A stretch of DNA of 64,000 bases from contig NZ_BHYK01000012.1 in assembly GCF_003865095.1 (NCBI RefSeq), forward strand, positions 1 through 64,000. Direction: 5' to 3'. Made by a program: the position numbers and the translations under genes. Source of the DNA: Clostridium tagluense. Lineage in GTDB: Bacteria; Bacillota; Clostridia; Clostridiales; Clostridiaceae. Position 1 is the first letter of the stretch. Each line of letters starts with the position of its first letter. The notes beneath the pieces were generated by a model. That model had not been told where the DNA came from and made no database searches. It saw only the letters and a list, made by a program, of their open reading frames with translations. Shown piece after piece: positions 1-7,655 of this stretch.

Positions 1-133
1 CCTGCATCGTGTAGGCTTGTTTGCTATGCCTATTTTTATTCCTAACTGCTCTCTGAACATAAAATTTATAGCCTTATAATGACTCTATACAAAATCAAGT
101 TTTACATGTTACTTTCCGTGACTACTCAAATAA

Positions 134-170
134 AAAGGCTGCTAACATAATTATTATGTTAACAGCCTTT
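134..170 (-). terminator. Intrinsic terminator of the amidohydrolase gene
   Basis: A 17-bp stem with one mismatch lies directly after the stop codon of the minus-strand amidohydrolase gene and is followed on that strand by a T-rich run. Bases 1-133 to its left hold no gene I can support; a minus-strand frame is open to the window edge there. Confidence 0.8.
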
Positions 171-172
171 AC

Positions 173-1333
173 TTATTTGTTTTTAATAATTTTACCATTA
201 ACCATTACAAATTCTACTTTACTTCTTAAATCAAAGGGATGTCCACTATATATAATAATATCTGCATCTTTTCCAAGTTCTAAGCTTCCAACTTTGCTTT
301 GGATACCAAGTATTTCTGCAGCGTTTATAGTAATTGCCTTAAGAGCCTCTTCTTCATCCATACCCTCTCTTGCAGCAATACCTGCGCATACTGGAAGATA
401 TTGAAGGGGAATAACAGGGTGATCTGTCATTATAGCTACTTTTATGCCAGCTTTTGAAAGGATTCCCGGGGTTTCAAAAGTTAGATTTTGAAGTTCTACT
501 TTTGACCTATTAGACAATGTTGGGCCTAAGATTATACCCTTTTGAATGCCTTCTTTTAAATAATCTACAATTAAGTGACCTTCAGTGCAATGGTCAAGGG
601 TTATATCTATATCAAACTCCTTGGCGATTCGAAGGGCAGTAAGTATATCATCAGCTCTATGAGCATGAGCTTTTAGAGGGATTTCTTTTTTTATAACCTT
701 TGCTAGTGCCTCCATTTTCATGTCAAATTCAGGTACCTTATCAGGGGTTTCTAAGGCTTTATTTTGTTTTTCTATATACATTTTTGCTTTAAAAAGATTT
801 TCCCTGAGGATTGCAGCGGTGCCCATTCGTGTGCTTGGAGATTTTTTGAGGGAGTGATATACTCTTTTAGGGTTTTCGCCAAAAGCTACTTTCATAGCAA
901 GACAATCATTTACGATCATATCATCAATTCTATCTCCATAGGTTTTAATAACTGCAAACTGTCCACCAATAACATTAGCACTACCTGGACCAGTTGCAAC
1001 TGTTGTTATTCCAGCTTCTAGTGCATCTTTAAAACATATGTCCCTAGGGTTAATTGCGTCGATTGCTCTTAAATGAGGAGTAACAGGATCAACGGCCTCA
1101 TTACCATCAGCACCTTCGAAGCCCATTCCATCTTCCCACATTCCTAGATGACAGTGAGCATCAATCATTCCTGGCATAACAAATTTACCTTTAGCATCAA
1201 TGATTTCTGCATTACCGGGTGGCCTTACGTCATTTCCAATAGCAATAATTTTACCATGATCAACTAAAATCATTCCATTTTGGAAATTATCATTAGCCAT
1301 TGTATGTATATTGGCGTTTTTAATTAAAATCAT
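173..1333 (-). CDS. Amidohydrolase (imidazolonepropionase/dihydroorotase-like superfamily)
   Basis: This 386-aa protein has the layout of a metal-dependent amidohydrolase: a small beta-sandwich start, the metal-binding DAHCH motif near residue 60, further histidine motifs (HAHRADD, DHCTEGH) in the barrel, and the catalytic Asp in MTDHP. The C-terminal KVGSLELGKDADI segment is typical of the imidazolonepropionase-related branch. It should be a cytosolic hydrolase acting on a cyclic amide or similar C-N bond, but the substrate cannot be read from the sequence. The start has a good ribosome binding site (AGGAGG on the minus strand). It appears to be a single-gene unit ending at the adjacent hairpin. 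The superfamily is secure; the exact reaction is not. Confidence 0.9.
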   Translation of the reverse strand: MILIKNANIHTMANDNFQNGMILVDHGKIIAIGNDVRPPGNAEIIDAKGKFVMPGMIDAHCHLGMWEDGMGFEGADGNEAVDPVTPHLRAIDAINPRDICFKDALEAGITTVATGPGSANVIGGQFAVIKTYGDRIDDMIVNDCLAMKVAFGENPKRVYHSLKKSPSTRMGTAAILRENLFKAKMYIEKQNKALETPDKVPEFDMKMEALAKVIKKEIPLKAHAHRADDILTALRIAKEFDIDITLDHCTEGHLIVDYLKEGIQKGIILGPTLSNRSKVELQNLTFETPGILSKAGIKVAIMTDHPVIPLQYLPVCAGIAAREGMDEEEALKAITINAAEILGIQSKVGSLELGKDADIIIYSGHPFDLRSKVEFVMVNGKIIKNK

Positions 1334-1490
1334 ATAAAAGCCTCCTTAATTTTCAGTGGTTTTATAGCAAATAAGATGAAAGAAAATATTTTGCTACAAT
1401 AATATTTACATAATGAAAATATTATACTAAAGATATTATAACATATTTTTCTAAATACTATTAAAGACAAAGTTTCAAAAGATAAATAGA

Positions 1491-1529
1491 AAAAACTGAT
1501 TAGAAAGTGAAATTTCTAATCAGTTTTTT
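1491..1529 (-). terminator. Intrinsic terminator after the 59-aa gene
   Basis: A perfect stem pairing AAAAACTGATTAGAAA with its complement around a short loop, flanked by A and T runs, lies about 80 bases after the small minus-strand gene. It could also work in the opposite direction. Confidence 0.7.
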
Positions 1530-1610
1530 CTATTCTAAAATATTTTGTTTGAAAGTTAGAAAGTTTTTCATATTGAAGGTATGCATAAGCAAACCTTATT
1601 CAAAGTTAAG

Positions 1611-1790
1611 TTATCTTCTATGCTCTACAAGATCAATGGCTCCTAGCACTATGTGGGCTAGGCCAAATCCAATAACACCTGCTTCAATCATAGGAAGCAT
1701 ATTTTTCTTTTTCATATTATTTCTTGAAAATGATGCACCAGCAGCAGTTACAACTGTACCTAACATAGTTGGAATTAATCCTTCACGCAT
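1611..1790 (-). CDS. Small conserved-looking membrane-associated protein, 59 aa
   Basis: A 59-codon frame on the minus strand starts MREGLIPTML and ends VEHRR. It is preceded by a well-spaced GGGAGG ribosome binding site and followed by a terminator. It has two apolar stretches (about residues 5-20 and 33-52) separated by the basic segment NNMKKKN, which suggests a small hairpin-like membrane protein. Apolar residues, glycines and alanines are laid out as in a true coding sequence. The longer plus-strand frame across the same bases has no such signals. I do not recognise a named family and assign no function. Confidence 0.75.
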   Translation of the reverse strand: MREGLIPTMLGTVVTAAGASFSRNNMKKKNMLPMIEAGVIGFGLAHIVLGAIDLVEHRR

Positions 1791-1890
1791 ATTAAAAGCC
1801 TCCCTTTTAATTTTATATTATTATCTTTTACAAATGTGAGATTTTTAATACTACAAAATATATAGAATATATGTTTTATATTTCTAGTGA

Positions 1891-2937
1891 TTAATCCTTA
1901 AAATCTTTAAGGAATTTATTCAGTGCATTGTCTGTTTTTTGATGATTTTCATAACTATTAGAACGCTTATGGTCACTGTCTTTTTTTTTCATTTGAAATG
2001 AATTATTCTTGGAATTGTTATCATCATACATTTTCACACTTTTAATTTTCTTATTCTGTAAGTTGGTTTTAACTTTATTTGGATTAATATTTTTTTTTGT
2101 ATTTGATGAATTATTATAATTTTTGTTTTCAGATTTATCATCCTCTTTAATTTTATCCTCGTTATTTTTAATTGCTTTGTCACTGTTTTTAACTTTTTCT
2201 TTAATTTGTGAGGATTTATCATTTACTTTATTAGTATTAATGTCTGCTAAAGATTCTTTTTGAAGATGTTTCTTGGCATTCTCATTTTTACTAACGGACT
2301 CTTTTTTGTGACTATTCTCATTCAAAGTAGAAATATCTATTTTTTTATTATTAACTGTAATATCTACTTTTTTATTATTCCTTGAAGAAGAATTAATTAT
2401 AATATTTAGATTATTACTATCTATAATATTTTTAAAATTAGAAATATCTATAGAGTTATCTTTATTACCTTTGATATCAACAGTAATATTTTTTTTATCA
2501 TTTATATATTCAGCGTTTATAAAATTTTCAGCCTTAGCTTCTTTAACTAAAAGCTCAAGACCGCTATCTATAGACTTGTTATTTAACACAATATTATTAA
2601 GTAGTGTTGAGCCAGCTGAATTTAATCCTTTAGAACTAATAATTTTATTCCATCTGTTAGCTTTAAGAGAGATAGAAGGATTAATATTAAGAACTATATC
2701 TGTAACTGGAGTATAGTAGCCGTAAGCAACCACGCTAGAAATAAGTAGAAACATTAATGAAGCAGCAGTTATGGCATATTTATAGTGAAATAAATTTTTC
2801 TTGTATAATTCTCCTGTATGAATTTGACCTACCATAGGTAATACTTTACCCATTTTTATATATACAAACTCTCCACTTGAGGTCATAATCCCAACTTTTT
2901 TATTAACTATACACATTACAATACCTGTTTTAATCAT
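1891..2937 (-). CDS. rsgI: RsgI-type membrane anti-sigma-I factor
   Basis: The 348-aa protein has three parts. Residues 1-45 form the cytosolic RsgI N-terminal domain that binds SigI. Residues 53-76 form one membrane helix. Outside lies a conserved juxtamembrane domain (about 77-155) containing Asn86-Pro87 in the context NINPSISL. Known RsgI proteins cleave themselves at an Asn-Pro bond in this domain, and the signal then frees sigma-I by further proteolysis. Residues about 200-348 are a Lys/Asn/Ser-rich, low-complexity, probably disordered tail, with no carbohydrate-binding module visible. The gene overlaps the 3' end of sigI by 8 bases, which indicates translational coupling. What the extracellular tail senses is unknown. 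Confidence 0.88.
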   Translation of the reverse strand: MIKTGIVMCIVNKKVGIMTSSGEFVYIKMGKVLPMVGQIHTGELYKKNLFHYKYAITAASLMFLLISSVVAYGYYTPVTDIVLNINPSISLKANRWNKIISSKGLNSAGSTLLNNIVLNNKSIDSGLELLVKEAKAENFINAEYINDKKNITVDIKGNKDNSIDISNFKNIIDSNNLNIIINSSSRNNKKVDITVNNKKIDISTLNENSHKKESVSKNENAKKHLQKESLADINTNKVNDKSSQIKEKVKNSDKAIKNNEDKIKEDDKSENKNYNNSSNTKKNINPNKVKTNLQNKKIKSVKMYDDNNSKNNSFQMKKKDSDHKRSNSYENHQKTDNALNKFLKDFKD

Positions 2938-3679
2938 TTAGTTCACCCTCTTTTATATTTAGGTAGGATTTTAAATACACATATTCTGGATTTATAAGTA
3001 TCAATATTAAAGAAATTATATATATACGCCATTTTTCAATTAATTTTCTATTTGAGGCAGCTAATATTATTATTTCTTTAGTTGGAAGCCTTCTTTTGGT
3101 TTTTAAATGATTAAGCACTGATTCTTCTCTAGCGCATAAAAAAGCAAGGTTTAATAGATTATTTCTAGTATCCTTGTGAGAAGGAGATAAATTAATAAGA
3201 GAATCAAAATTGATTTTGTACTTTAATAACTCCTTTGAAAATAACTTTATTTCATCAGCCCTAAATTCATTCTCAATTTGAATTTCAAAATTGTTAATAG
3301 AATTTTTCCCGTCTATGTAATCCACGTTGCCATTATTGTTATCAAAGATTAGATTGGGAGAGTTTTTATTTTTTCTGAAAAAATCTATAAGTGCATTTTT
3401 AATGATGATTTTAACGAAACCATAAAAATTTCCTTTAGTTTCATCATATTTGTCACAGGCCATGTTAAAAGCCATAAGTGAAATACTAAGCTCTTCATCA
3501 TTTTCCCAAATTAGATGCCTTTTGCAGATTTTACTTGTAGTTGAATAAATAAAACCTTTGTTAGCTCCAATAAAATTGCTGCGATTTTCGGGAAGTAAAG
3601 CATCTATATTAAAACTCTGTTCTTCATCTAAACCAGAGATTGTTTTTTTATTTTTATGAAAAAGAAGTTTTAAGTTCAT
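2930..3679 (-). CDS. sigI: RNA polymerase sigma factor SigI
   Basis: This 249-aa protein matches the sigma-I family. It has a sigma region-2-like segment (about residues 60-110, with WENDEELSISLMAFNMA and an FRK motif where the helix ends) and the C-terminal region typical of SigI in place of a normal region 4. Sigma-I factors direct polymerase to genes for heat or cell-wall stress in Bacillus and for extracellular polysaccharide sensing in some clostridia. The gene is first in a two-gene operon with rsgI, the standard arrangement. A pyrimidine-rich CCCTC followed by CGTA lies upstream (about 3705-3730). It resembles sigma-I promoters and would fit autoregulation, but the match is weak. Confidence 0.88.
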   Translation of the reverse strand: MNLKLLFHKNKKTISGLDEEQSFNIDALLPENRSNFIGANKGFIYSTTSKICKRHLIWENDEELSISLMAFNMACDKYDETKGNFYGFVKIIIKNALIDFFRKNKNSPNLIFDNNNGNVDYIDGKNSINNFEIQIENEFRADEIKLFSKELLKYKINFDSLINLSPSHKDTRNNLLNLAFLCAREESVLNHLKTKRRLPTKEIIILAASNRKLIEKWRIYIISLILILINPEYVYLKSYLNIKEGELND

Positions 3680-3967
3680 TTGTCCACCCCTTATATTCTT
3701 TATACGTAAATACGACTAATTTTAAGAGGGAAAAGAAACATAAATATATTTTTCAAAGAAATATAAAATGCAATTCAAAAAAATCAAAAACCCTCTAATA
3801 AATAATAACATGTTTCGTATATATAGGGGAAATGAAGAATATGGGATAATAATTAATAATTGCTATTTACATAAGATAAATATGAGGAGAAATTAACATA
3901 AAAAACAATGATAAAAAAACAAAAGAAGAAATAGAGCAGAAATCAAGTGAAACTATAGTAGAAAATA
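3680..3967. other. Intergenic region between sigI and the 81-aa gene
   Basis: About 290 bases hold the sigI promoter region on the minus strand. On the plus strand there is a possible tiny reading frame at 3898-3969 with a good GAGGAG site at 3884 but an ATA in place of a start codon (see findings). Nothing else was supported. Confidence 0.4.
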
Positions 3968-3994
3968 AAATGACGGGGAGTTCCCCCGTCATTT
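3968..3994 (-). terminator. Intrinsic terminator (GC-rich hairpin)
   Basis: An 11-bp stem (AAATGACGGGG with its complement) overlaps the stop codon of the minus-strand 81-aa gene. It is followed by T-rich sequence on that strand and may stop transcription both ways. Confidence 0.8.
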
Positions 3995-4238
3995 ATTTAT
4001 TATTAATCCCTGCAACAAAATTTAATTCCCGAGCTGCAGCTAAAACCTGTTCCTTATCCACAGTACAAGTAGCAGTGGAAAGACCATATTTTTCTAGGAT
4101 GCTAGTTATTTCTTCATGAGTAATATCCGTAGATGGAGATTCTCCTTGTATTCGTAAATCTAAGTCATTATTATCACGTTTAAAAGAAACAAAATATTCA
4201 CCTGCATCATTTTTGTCCAGTATAAAACCTTTAGCCAT
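3993..4238 (-). CDS. Hypothetical protein, 81 aa
   Basis: This small soluble-looking protein starts MAKGFILDKNDAGEY and is rich in acidic residues. It has no signal peptide or membrane segment. The alternation of short strands and a helix (about residues 40-70) suggests a compact alpha/beta fold. The start has a good GAGGGGG site, and the gene has its own terminator, so it is a real monocistronic gene. I do not recognise the family. Confidence 0.7.
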   Translation of the reverse strand: MAKGFILDKNDAGEYFVSFKRDNNDLDLRIQGESPSTDITHEEITSILEKYGLSTATCTVDKEQVLAAARELNFVAGINNK

Positions 4239-4400
4239 TATTATGCCCCCTCTTTACACAGATAATACAATTATAGTATAATGCACAACTAATTAATTAT
4301 CAAAGCATTTTATTTGCACAATAAAATGTATTAAACAAAATAATATGTAAAAGATAATAGATGTAATGTTTAAGTTAAGAAAAATTTAGGAGGGGAAATT

Positions 4401-4505
4401 ATGCCAAAAAAAGGAATGAGTAGACCTCAAGTTCAACCTAAAGGTGATAATAATAAGAAAATGAAGGGTGACGATGCAAAAAGAGTTCCTGAAGTAGGAA
4501 AATAA
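4401..4505 (+). CDS. Very small basic protein, 34 aa
   Basis: A 34-codon frame (MPKKGMSRPQ to PEVGK) follows an AGGAGGGG site with ideal spacing and is closed by a terminator 8 bases after the stop. The peptide is Lys/Asp/Asn-rich and lacks hydrophobic segments, so it is probably disordered. A second gene of the same style (tiny, MPK- start, own terminator) lies at 60492-60623. The expression signals are clear; the function is unknown. A spore-associated or nucleic-acid-binding role is only a guess from charge. Confidence 0.65.
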   Translation: MPKKGMSRPQVQPKGDNNKKMKGDDAKRVPEVGK

Positions 4506-4513
4506 AAAACATT

Positions 4514-4544
4514 AAAAAGCTGCTTATTTTATAGGCAGCTTTTT
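4514..4544 (+). terminator. Intrinsic terminator of the 34-aa gene
   Basis: A 10-bp perfect stem (AAAAAGCTGC with its complement) followed by T residues. Confidence 0.85.
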
Positions 4545-4705
4545 ATTATTATAAAGATATAGGCCTATATTTTATAGCTGTAATGTAAAAAAATTAAACT
4601 TATTGAATATTAATGAATTTATTTATTGTTTTTAAATGGACAATAGGGTAAAATCTACATGTATGAGATAATAAAATAATATTTTTATATTTTAGGGGGA
4701 TTTTA

Positions 4706-5986
4706 GTGAAGAGAGTTTGTAAAAAGATTTTTTTTGGATTGATTTTTATGGTTTTTATAATGAGCAAGTCTTTTAATGTTCTAGCAGTTAATTTACAAGA
4801 TGAACAAAAGGTTACAAAGGATAAAATTTGGACAATAACTTTCAATTATTCTATTTTATCTGATGAACTAGCCCATGACAATATTACTGTAATAAATGAT
4901 CAAGGGCAAAAGATGAATGTAATTCTAGAGCTTAGTGAAGATAAGAAAAAGGTTATAATAAAACCACCTATTGATGGGTATGTAGAAGGTGGAAAATACC
5001 AATTAAACATAGGTGATAAATTACAGTCAATTGAAGGTAAACCACTAACCAAAGCTCACAGTATTATGTTTGTCATAGAAAAACCTGTGTCTATATTAAA
5101 AGTAAATAATATCAACTTATCTATAAAACAGGGACAAGCATATATTCCTCAAAAAAAAGTAACAGTAGATTTAAGTAATGGTATACGTCAAGATAAGGAT
5201 GTTATTTGGGATAGCAGTAGTGTAGATACAACTAAAGTAGGAATACATACTTTAAAAGGAAAAGTTGAAGGATATGAATCAGAAGTAATTTTAACTTTAA
5301 CAATTTTAAAAATTGAAGTTAATTATAATGACCTGGTAAAAGCATCACCAGTAATTGCCACCATATCAAGGGATTCAGATTTATATGCGCAAATGTCCAC
5401 TAAATCTAATAGACTTGCTTTGGCAAAAAAAGGAGTCAAGGTAGAGGTTATTAAAGACAGTGGATATAAATGGTATTATATAAAGACCAATGTAGGGAAA
5501 TATGGCTGGGTAGAAGCAGATAGTTTAATAATACCTAATGATCCGAAAACTAACACAGTTAGGCTTTCAACAGCACAACTAGAGGGCTATGTAAATGTTA
5601 AAAGCTTTAAAAGTAACACTAAATATTTCATGTGGGTAGATCTTAATCGTCAAATTGTTAACGTATTTCAAGGAACAGAGGGAAAGTACAAGCTTTTAAA
5701 AACTATGAGTTGTGCAACAGGAAGAAATATTTCTCCTACAGTGAGAGGTACTTTTGCTATTCAAAATAGAGGGGCTTGGTTTTTTAAAGGTAGTAGTGGA
5801 GCGAAGAATTGGGTGGCATGGAATGAACAATATTTATTCCATTCTATAATTATGGACGCCAATGGAAATGTAAAAGATTATACTTTAGGGAAAAGAGCCT
5901 CTGCTGGATGCATAAGATTATCAATAAATGATAGTAAATGGGTGTATGATAATATGCCTAATGGCACAACTGTATGGGTTAATTAA
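4706..5986 (+). CDS. Exported L,D-transpeptidase with Ig-like and SH3 domains
   Basis: The 426-aa protein starts at GTG after a GGGGGA site and has an N-terminal signal or anchor helix (about residues 6-26). Next come an SbsA-type Ig-like domain (about 30-130), a second Ig-like domain (about 133-205), a bacterial SH3 domain (about 212-277) and a C-terminal YkuD L,D-transpeptidase domain. The catalytic His379 and Cys402 (SAGCIRL) are present. Such enzymes make 3-3 cross-links in peptidoglycan or attach proteins to it, outside the membrane; the SH3 and Ig-like domains probably hold it in the wall. It is a single-gene unit bounded by hairpins. Confidence 0.92.
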   Translation: MKRVCKKIFFGLIFMVFIMSKSFNVLAVNLQDEQKVTKDKIWTITFNYSILSDELAHDNITVINDQGQKMNVILELSEDKKKVIIKPPIDGYVEGGKYQLNIGDKLQSIEGKPLTKAHSIMFVIEKPVSILKVNNINLSIKQGQAYIPQKKVTVDLSNGIRQDKDVIWDSSSVDTTKVGIHTLKGKVEGYESEVILTLTILKIEVNYNDLVKASPVIATISRDSDLYAQMSTKSNRLALAKKGVKVEVIKDSGYKWYYIKTNVGKYGWVEADSLIIPNDPKTNTVRLSTAQLEGYVNVKSFKSNTKYFMWVDLNRQIVNVFQGTEGKYKLLKTMSCATGRNISPTVRGTFAIQNRGAWFFKGSSGAKNWVAWNEQYLFHSIIMDANGNVKDYTLGKRASAGCIRLSINDSKWVYDNMPNGTTVWVN

Positions 5987-6030
5987 TCATTATAAAGGTA
6001 AATCAGTGTACAGTAATATTTTTTAAATTG

Positions 6031-6091
6031 GCTTTAAATTAATTAAACACCATGTTGATTATCTCAACATGGTGTTTAATTAATTTAAAGC
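6031..6091. terminator. Long bidirectional terminator, 28-bp perfect stem
   Basis: Bases 6031-6058 are the exact reverse complement of 6064-6091, leaving a 5-base loop. The hairpin sits between two convergent genes and should end transcription from both sides. The stem is unusually long. Confidence 0.85.
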
Positions 6092-6097
6092 TGTTCC

Positions 6098-6511
6098 TTA
6101 TTCATATAAACCAAAGCCAGTAATAACTAGTGTATCCCAATCAGTTTCTTCATTTTTAACCCAATTGTATTCAATACATAGCTGTTTTAACCAAGCATTA
6201 AGGCCACTACTTTTTTTACTGGCATTTGGAGCCTGTCTTCCAAAACTTTCTTTTATGGTTTCAAGTAATTCTATTTGATCGTCTTTTACCATCTCTTTAT
6301 CTAACATTTCTTCTATAACATCGCAACATTCTTCATAACATTTTTTATCCTCAGCATACAATTCATCTGCCAGTAGCTGCCTTTTGTTATTTAAGGTATC
6401 TCGGACAACATTAATTTCTTCTAAATTTGATAAGTACTTTTTAGCTATATTCATAGCTGCAATATCATTATCTATTCTAATTATTGCTCTTTCTAATTTT
6501 GCATTTCTCAT
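6098..6511 (-). CDS. Hypothetical coiled-coil protein, 137 aa
   Basis: The protein starts MRNAKLERAI and is mostly charged helix (about residues 1-90), with coiled-coil character and a Cys pair (YEECCD). A more globular, Trp-containing end follows (WLKQLCIEYNW). There is no signal peptide or membrane helix. It is a single gene ending in the 28-bp hairpin. I do not recognise the family; a regulatory or structural cytosolic role is possible. Confidence 0.65.
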   Translation of the reverse strand: MRNAKLERAIIRIDNDIAAMNIAKKYLSNLEEINVVRDTLNNKRQLLADELYAEDKKCYEECCDVIEEMLDKEMVKDDQIELLETIKESFGRQAPNASKKSSGLNAWLKQLCIEYNWVKNEETDWDTLVITGFGLYE

Positions 6512-6552
6512 TTTAATCTTCTCACTTTACATTTTTTATTTAGTCATTAATT

Positions 6553-6610
6553 TAGGCATCTTTAAAAAAATAACTAGTAAGCGTGCCTGTTATTTTTTTA
6601 AAGATGCCTA
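6553..6610. repeat. Palindromic repeat, 22-bp perfect arms
   Basis: Bases 6553-6574 pair perfectly with 6589-6610 around a 14-base loop. The ends carry AGGCATCTTT/AAAGATGCCT and the centre AATAAC/GTTATT. Related palindromes at 24104-24154, 39290-39332 and, as a decayed half, about 50108-50132 share the AATAAC...GTTATT core and, in part, the flanking TGCCT. This points to a dispersed repeat family, although the hairpin could also act as a terminator. Confidence 0.6.
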
Positions 6611-6891
6611 ATGACAATAAATCAATTATATCATTAAATTTACTATGATACAAAGCTTAGCTTACGATTTATGCAATTTCAATTCTTTATTTACTATTAA
6701 AAGATGAGTTAAAGCTGTATATCTGAACATGAAAAAAATAATATTGGAAAATATTGAAATATTATAAGAAAAAGTATAATATTAGAAGTACGATATACTA
6801 TTAACAATTTTATTTATAGTAATGTATATAGAAAATGCTAGATAACACTTGATAATTATTATCTAAGCCAAACACAAGGGAGAGGAATGAC

Positions 6892-7602
6892 ATGGAAAAA
6901 TTAAAGGGCGTCTTGAATAATATTTATGGATGCAAAGTTTTAGATGTAGGCACGGGTCGAGGAGAATTTATTGATTTACTTAAAGAAAATTTAAAGGATT
7001 ATACAGAGATAATAGGTATAGATATGAATGCTATTACCTTAGAAAAGGCAATAGAGAGATTTAAAGATGAAAATATAGACTTTATAAAAATGGATGCAGA
7101 AAATTTGAATTTTGAGGATAACACTTTTGATACAGTATGTATTTCAAATGCTATACACCATCTCCCAAATATACAAAAAGTTCTTAATGAAATGAAAAGA
7201 GTTTTAAAACCAGGTGGATATTTTCTGCTTCTAGAAATGTTTTGCGATAATCAAAATGAAACGCAACTTACCTATGTGTATTTCCATCACTTTATTGCAG
7301 AAATTCAGACTTTGATCGGAGGATATCATAATAAAACACTAAAAAAGCAAGAAATATTAGATATTGCTAATAGTTTAACGCTAGAAAAATTAATCTATTT
7401 TGAATGTAATTATGAAGAAGATAATCCAATGAGCGATGAGGAATTAAAAGGTATGCATAAAGCTGTAGATGATTATGTTGAGAAAACTAAAGATTTTCCC
7501 CAATATGAAAGTTATAAGAATCAGGGACAAATTATTAAAGAAAGACTTTTAAATATAGGGGTGTCCCTTGCTACAGAATTATTTATTATGGGGAATAAAT
7601 AA
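6892..7602 (+). CDS. SAM-dependent class I methyltransferase
   Basis: This 236-aa cytosolic protein has the class I methyltransferase motifs: the SAM-binding loop VLDVGTGRGEF (about residues 17-27), the acidic GIDMN after strand 2, DAENL near residue 67, and the NAIHHLPN plus LKPGGYFLLLE segments of the UbiE/Methyltransf_11 group. The acceptor is not predictable; small-molecule and lipid acceptors are common in this group. The ribosome binding site is AGGGAGAGG. It sits 53 bases before tldD and could be co-transcribed with it, but no functional link is evident. Confidence 0.88.
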   Translation: MEKLKGVLNNIYGCKVLDVGTGRGEFIDLLKENLKDYTEIIGIDMNAITLEKAIERFKDENIDFIKMDAENLNFEDNTFDTVCISNAIHHLPNIQKVLNEMKRVLKPGGYFLLLEMFCDNQNETQLTYVYFHHFIAEIQTLIGGYHNKTLKKQEILDIANSLTLEKLIYFECNYEEDNPMSDEELKGMHKAVDDYVEKTKDFPQYESYKNQGQIIKERLLNIGVSLATELFIMGNK

Positions 7603-7655
7603 TTAAAGGAATCCAAACATATAATTGAAAATTTAAATAACAGGGGTGATATAAC

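Noticed and set aside
1-130. A gene fragment at the left edge on the minus strand
   Set aside because: A frame is open to the edge, but no start signal or recognisable motif is visible in so few bases.
1507-1839. A 110-codon plus-strand frame
   Set aside because: It lies opposite the 59-aa gene, which has the better ribosome binding site, composition and terminator; the plus-strand frame has none of these.
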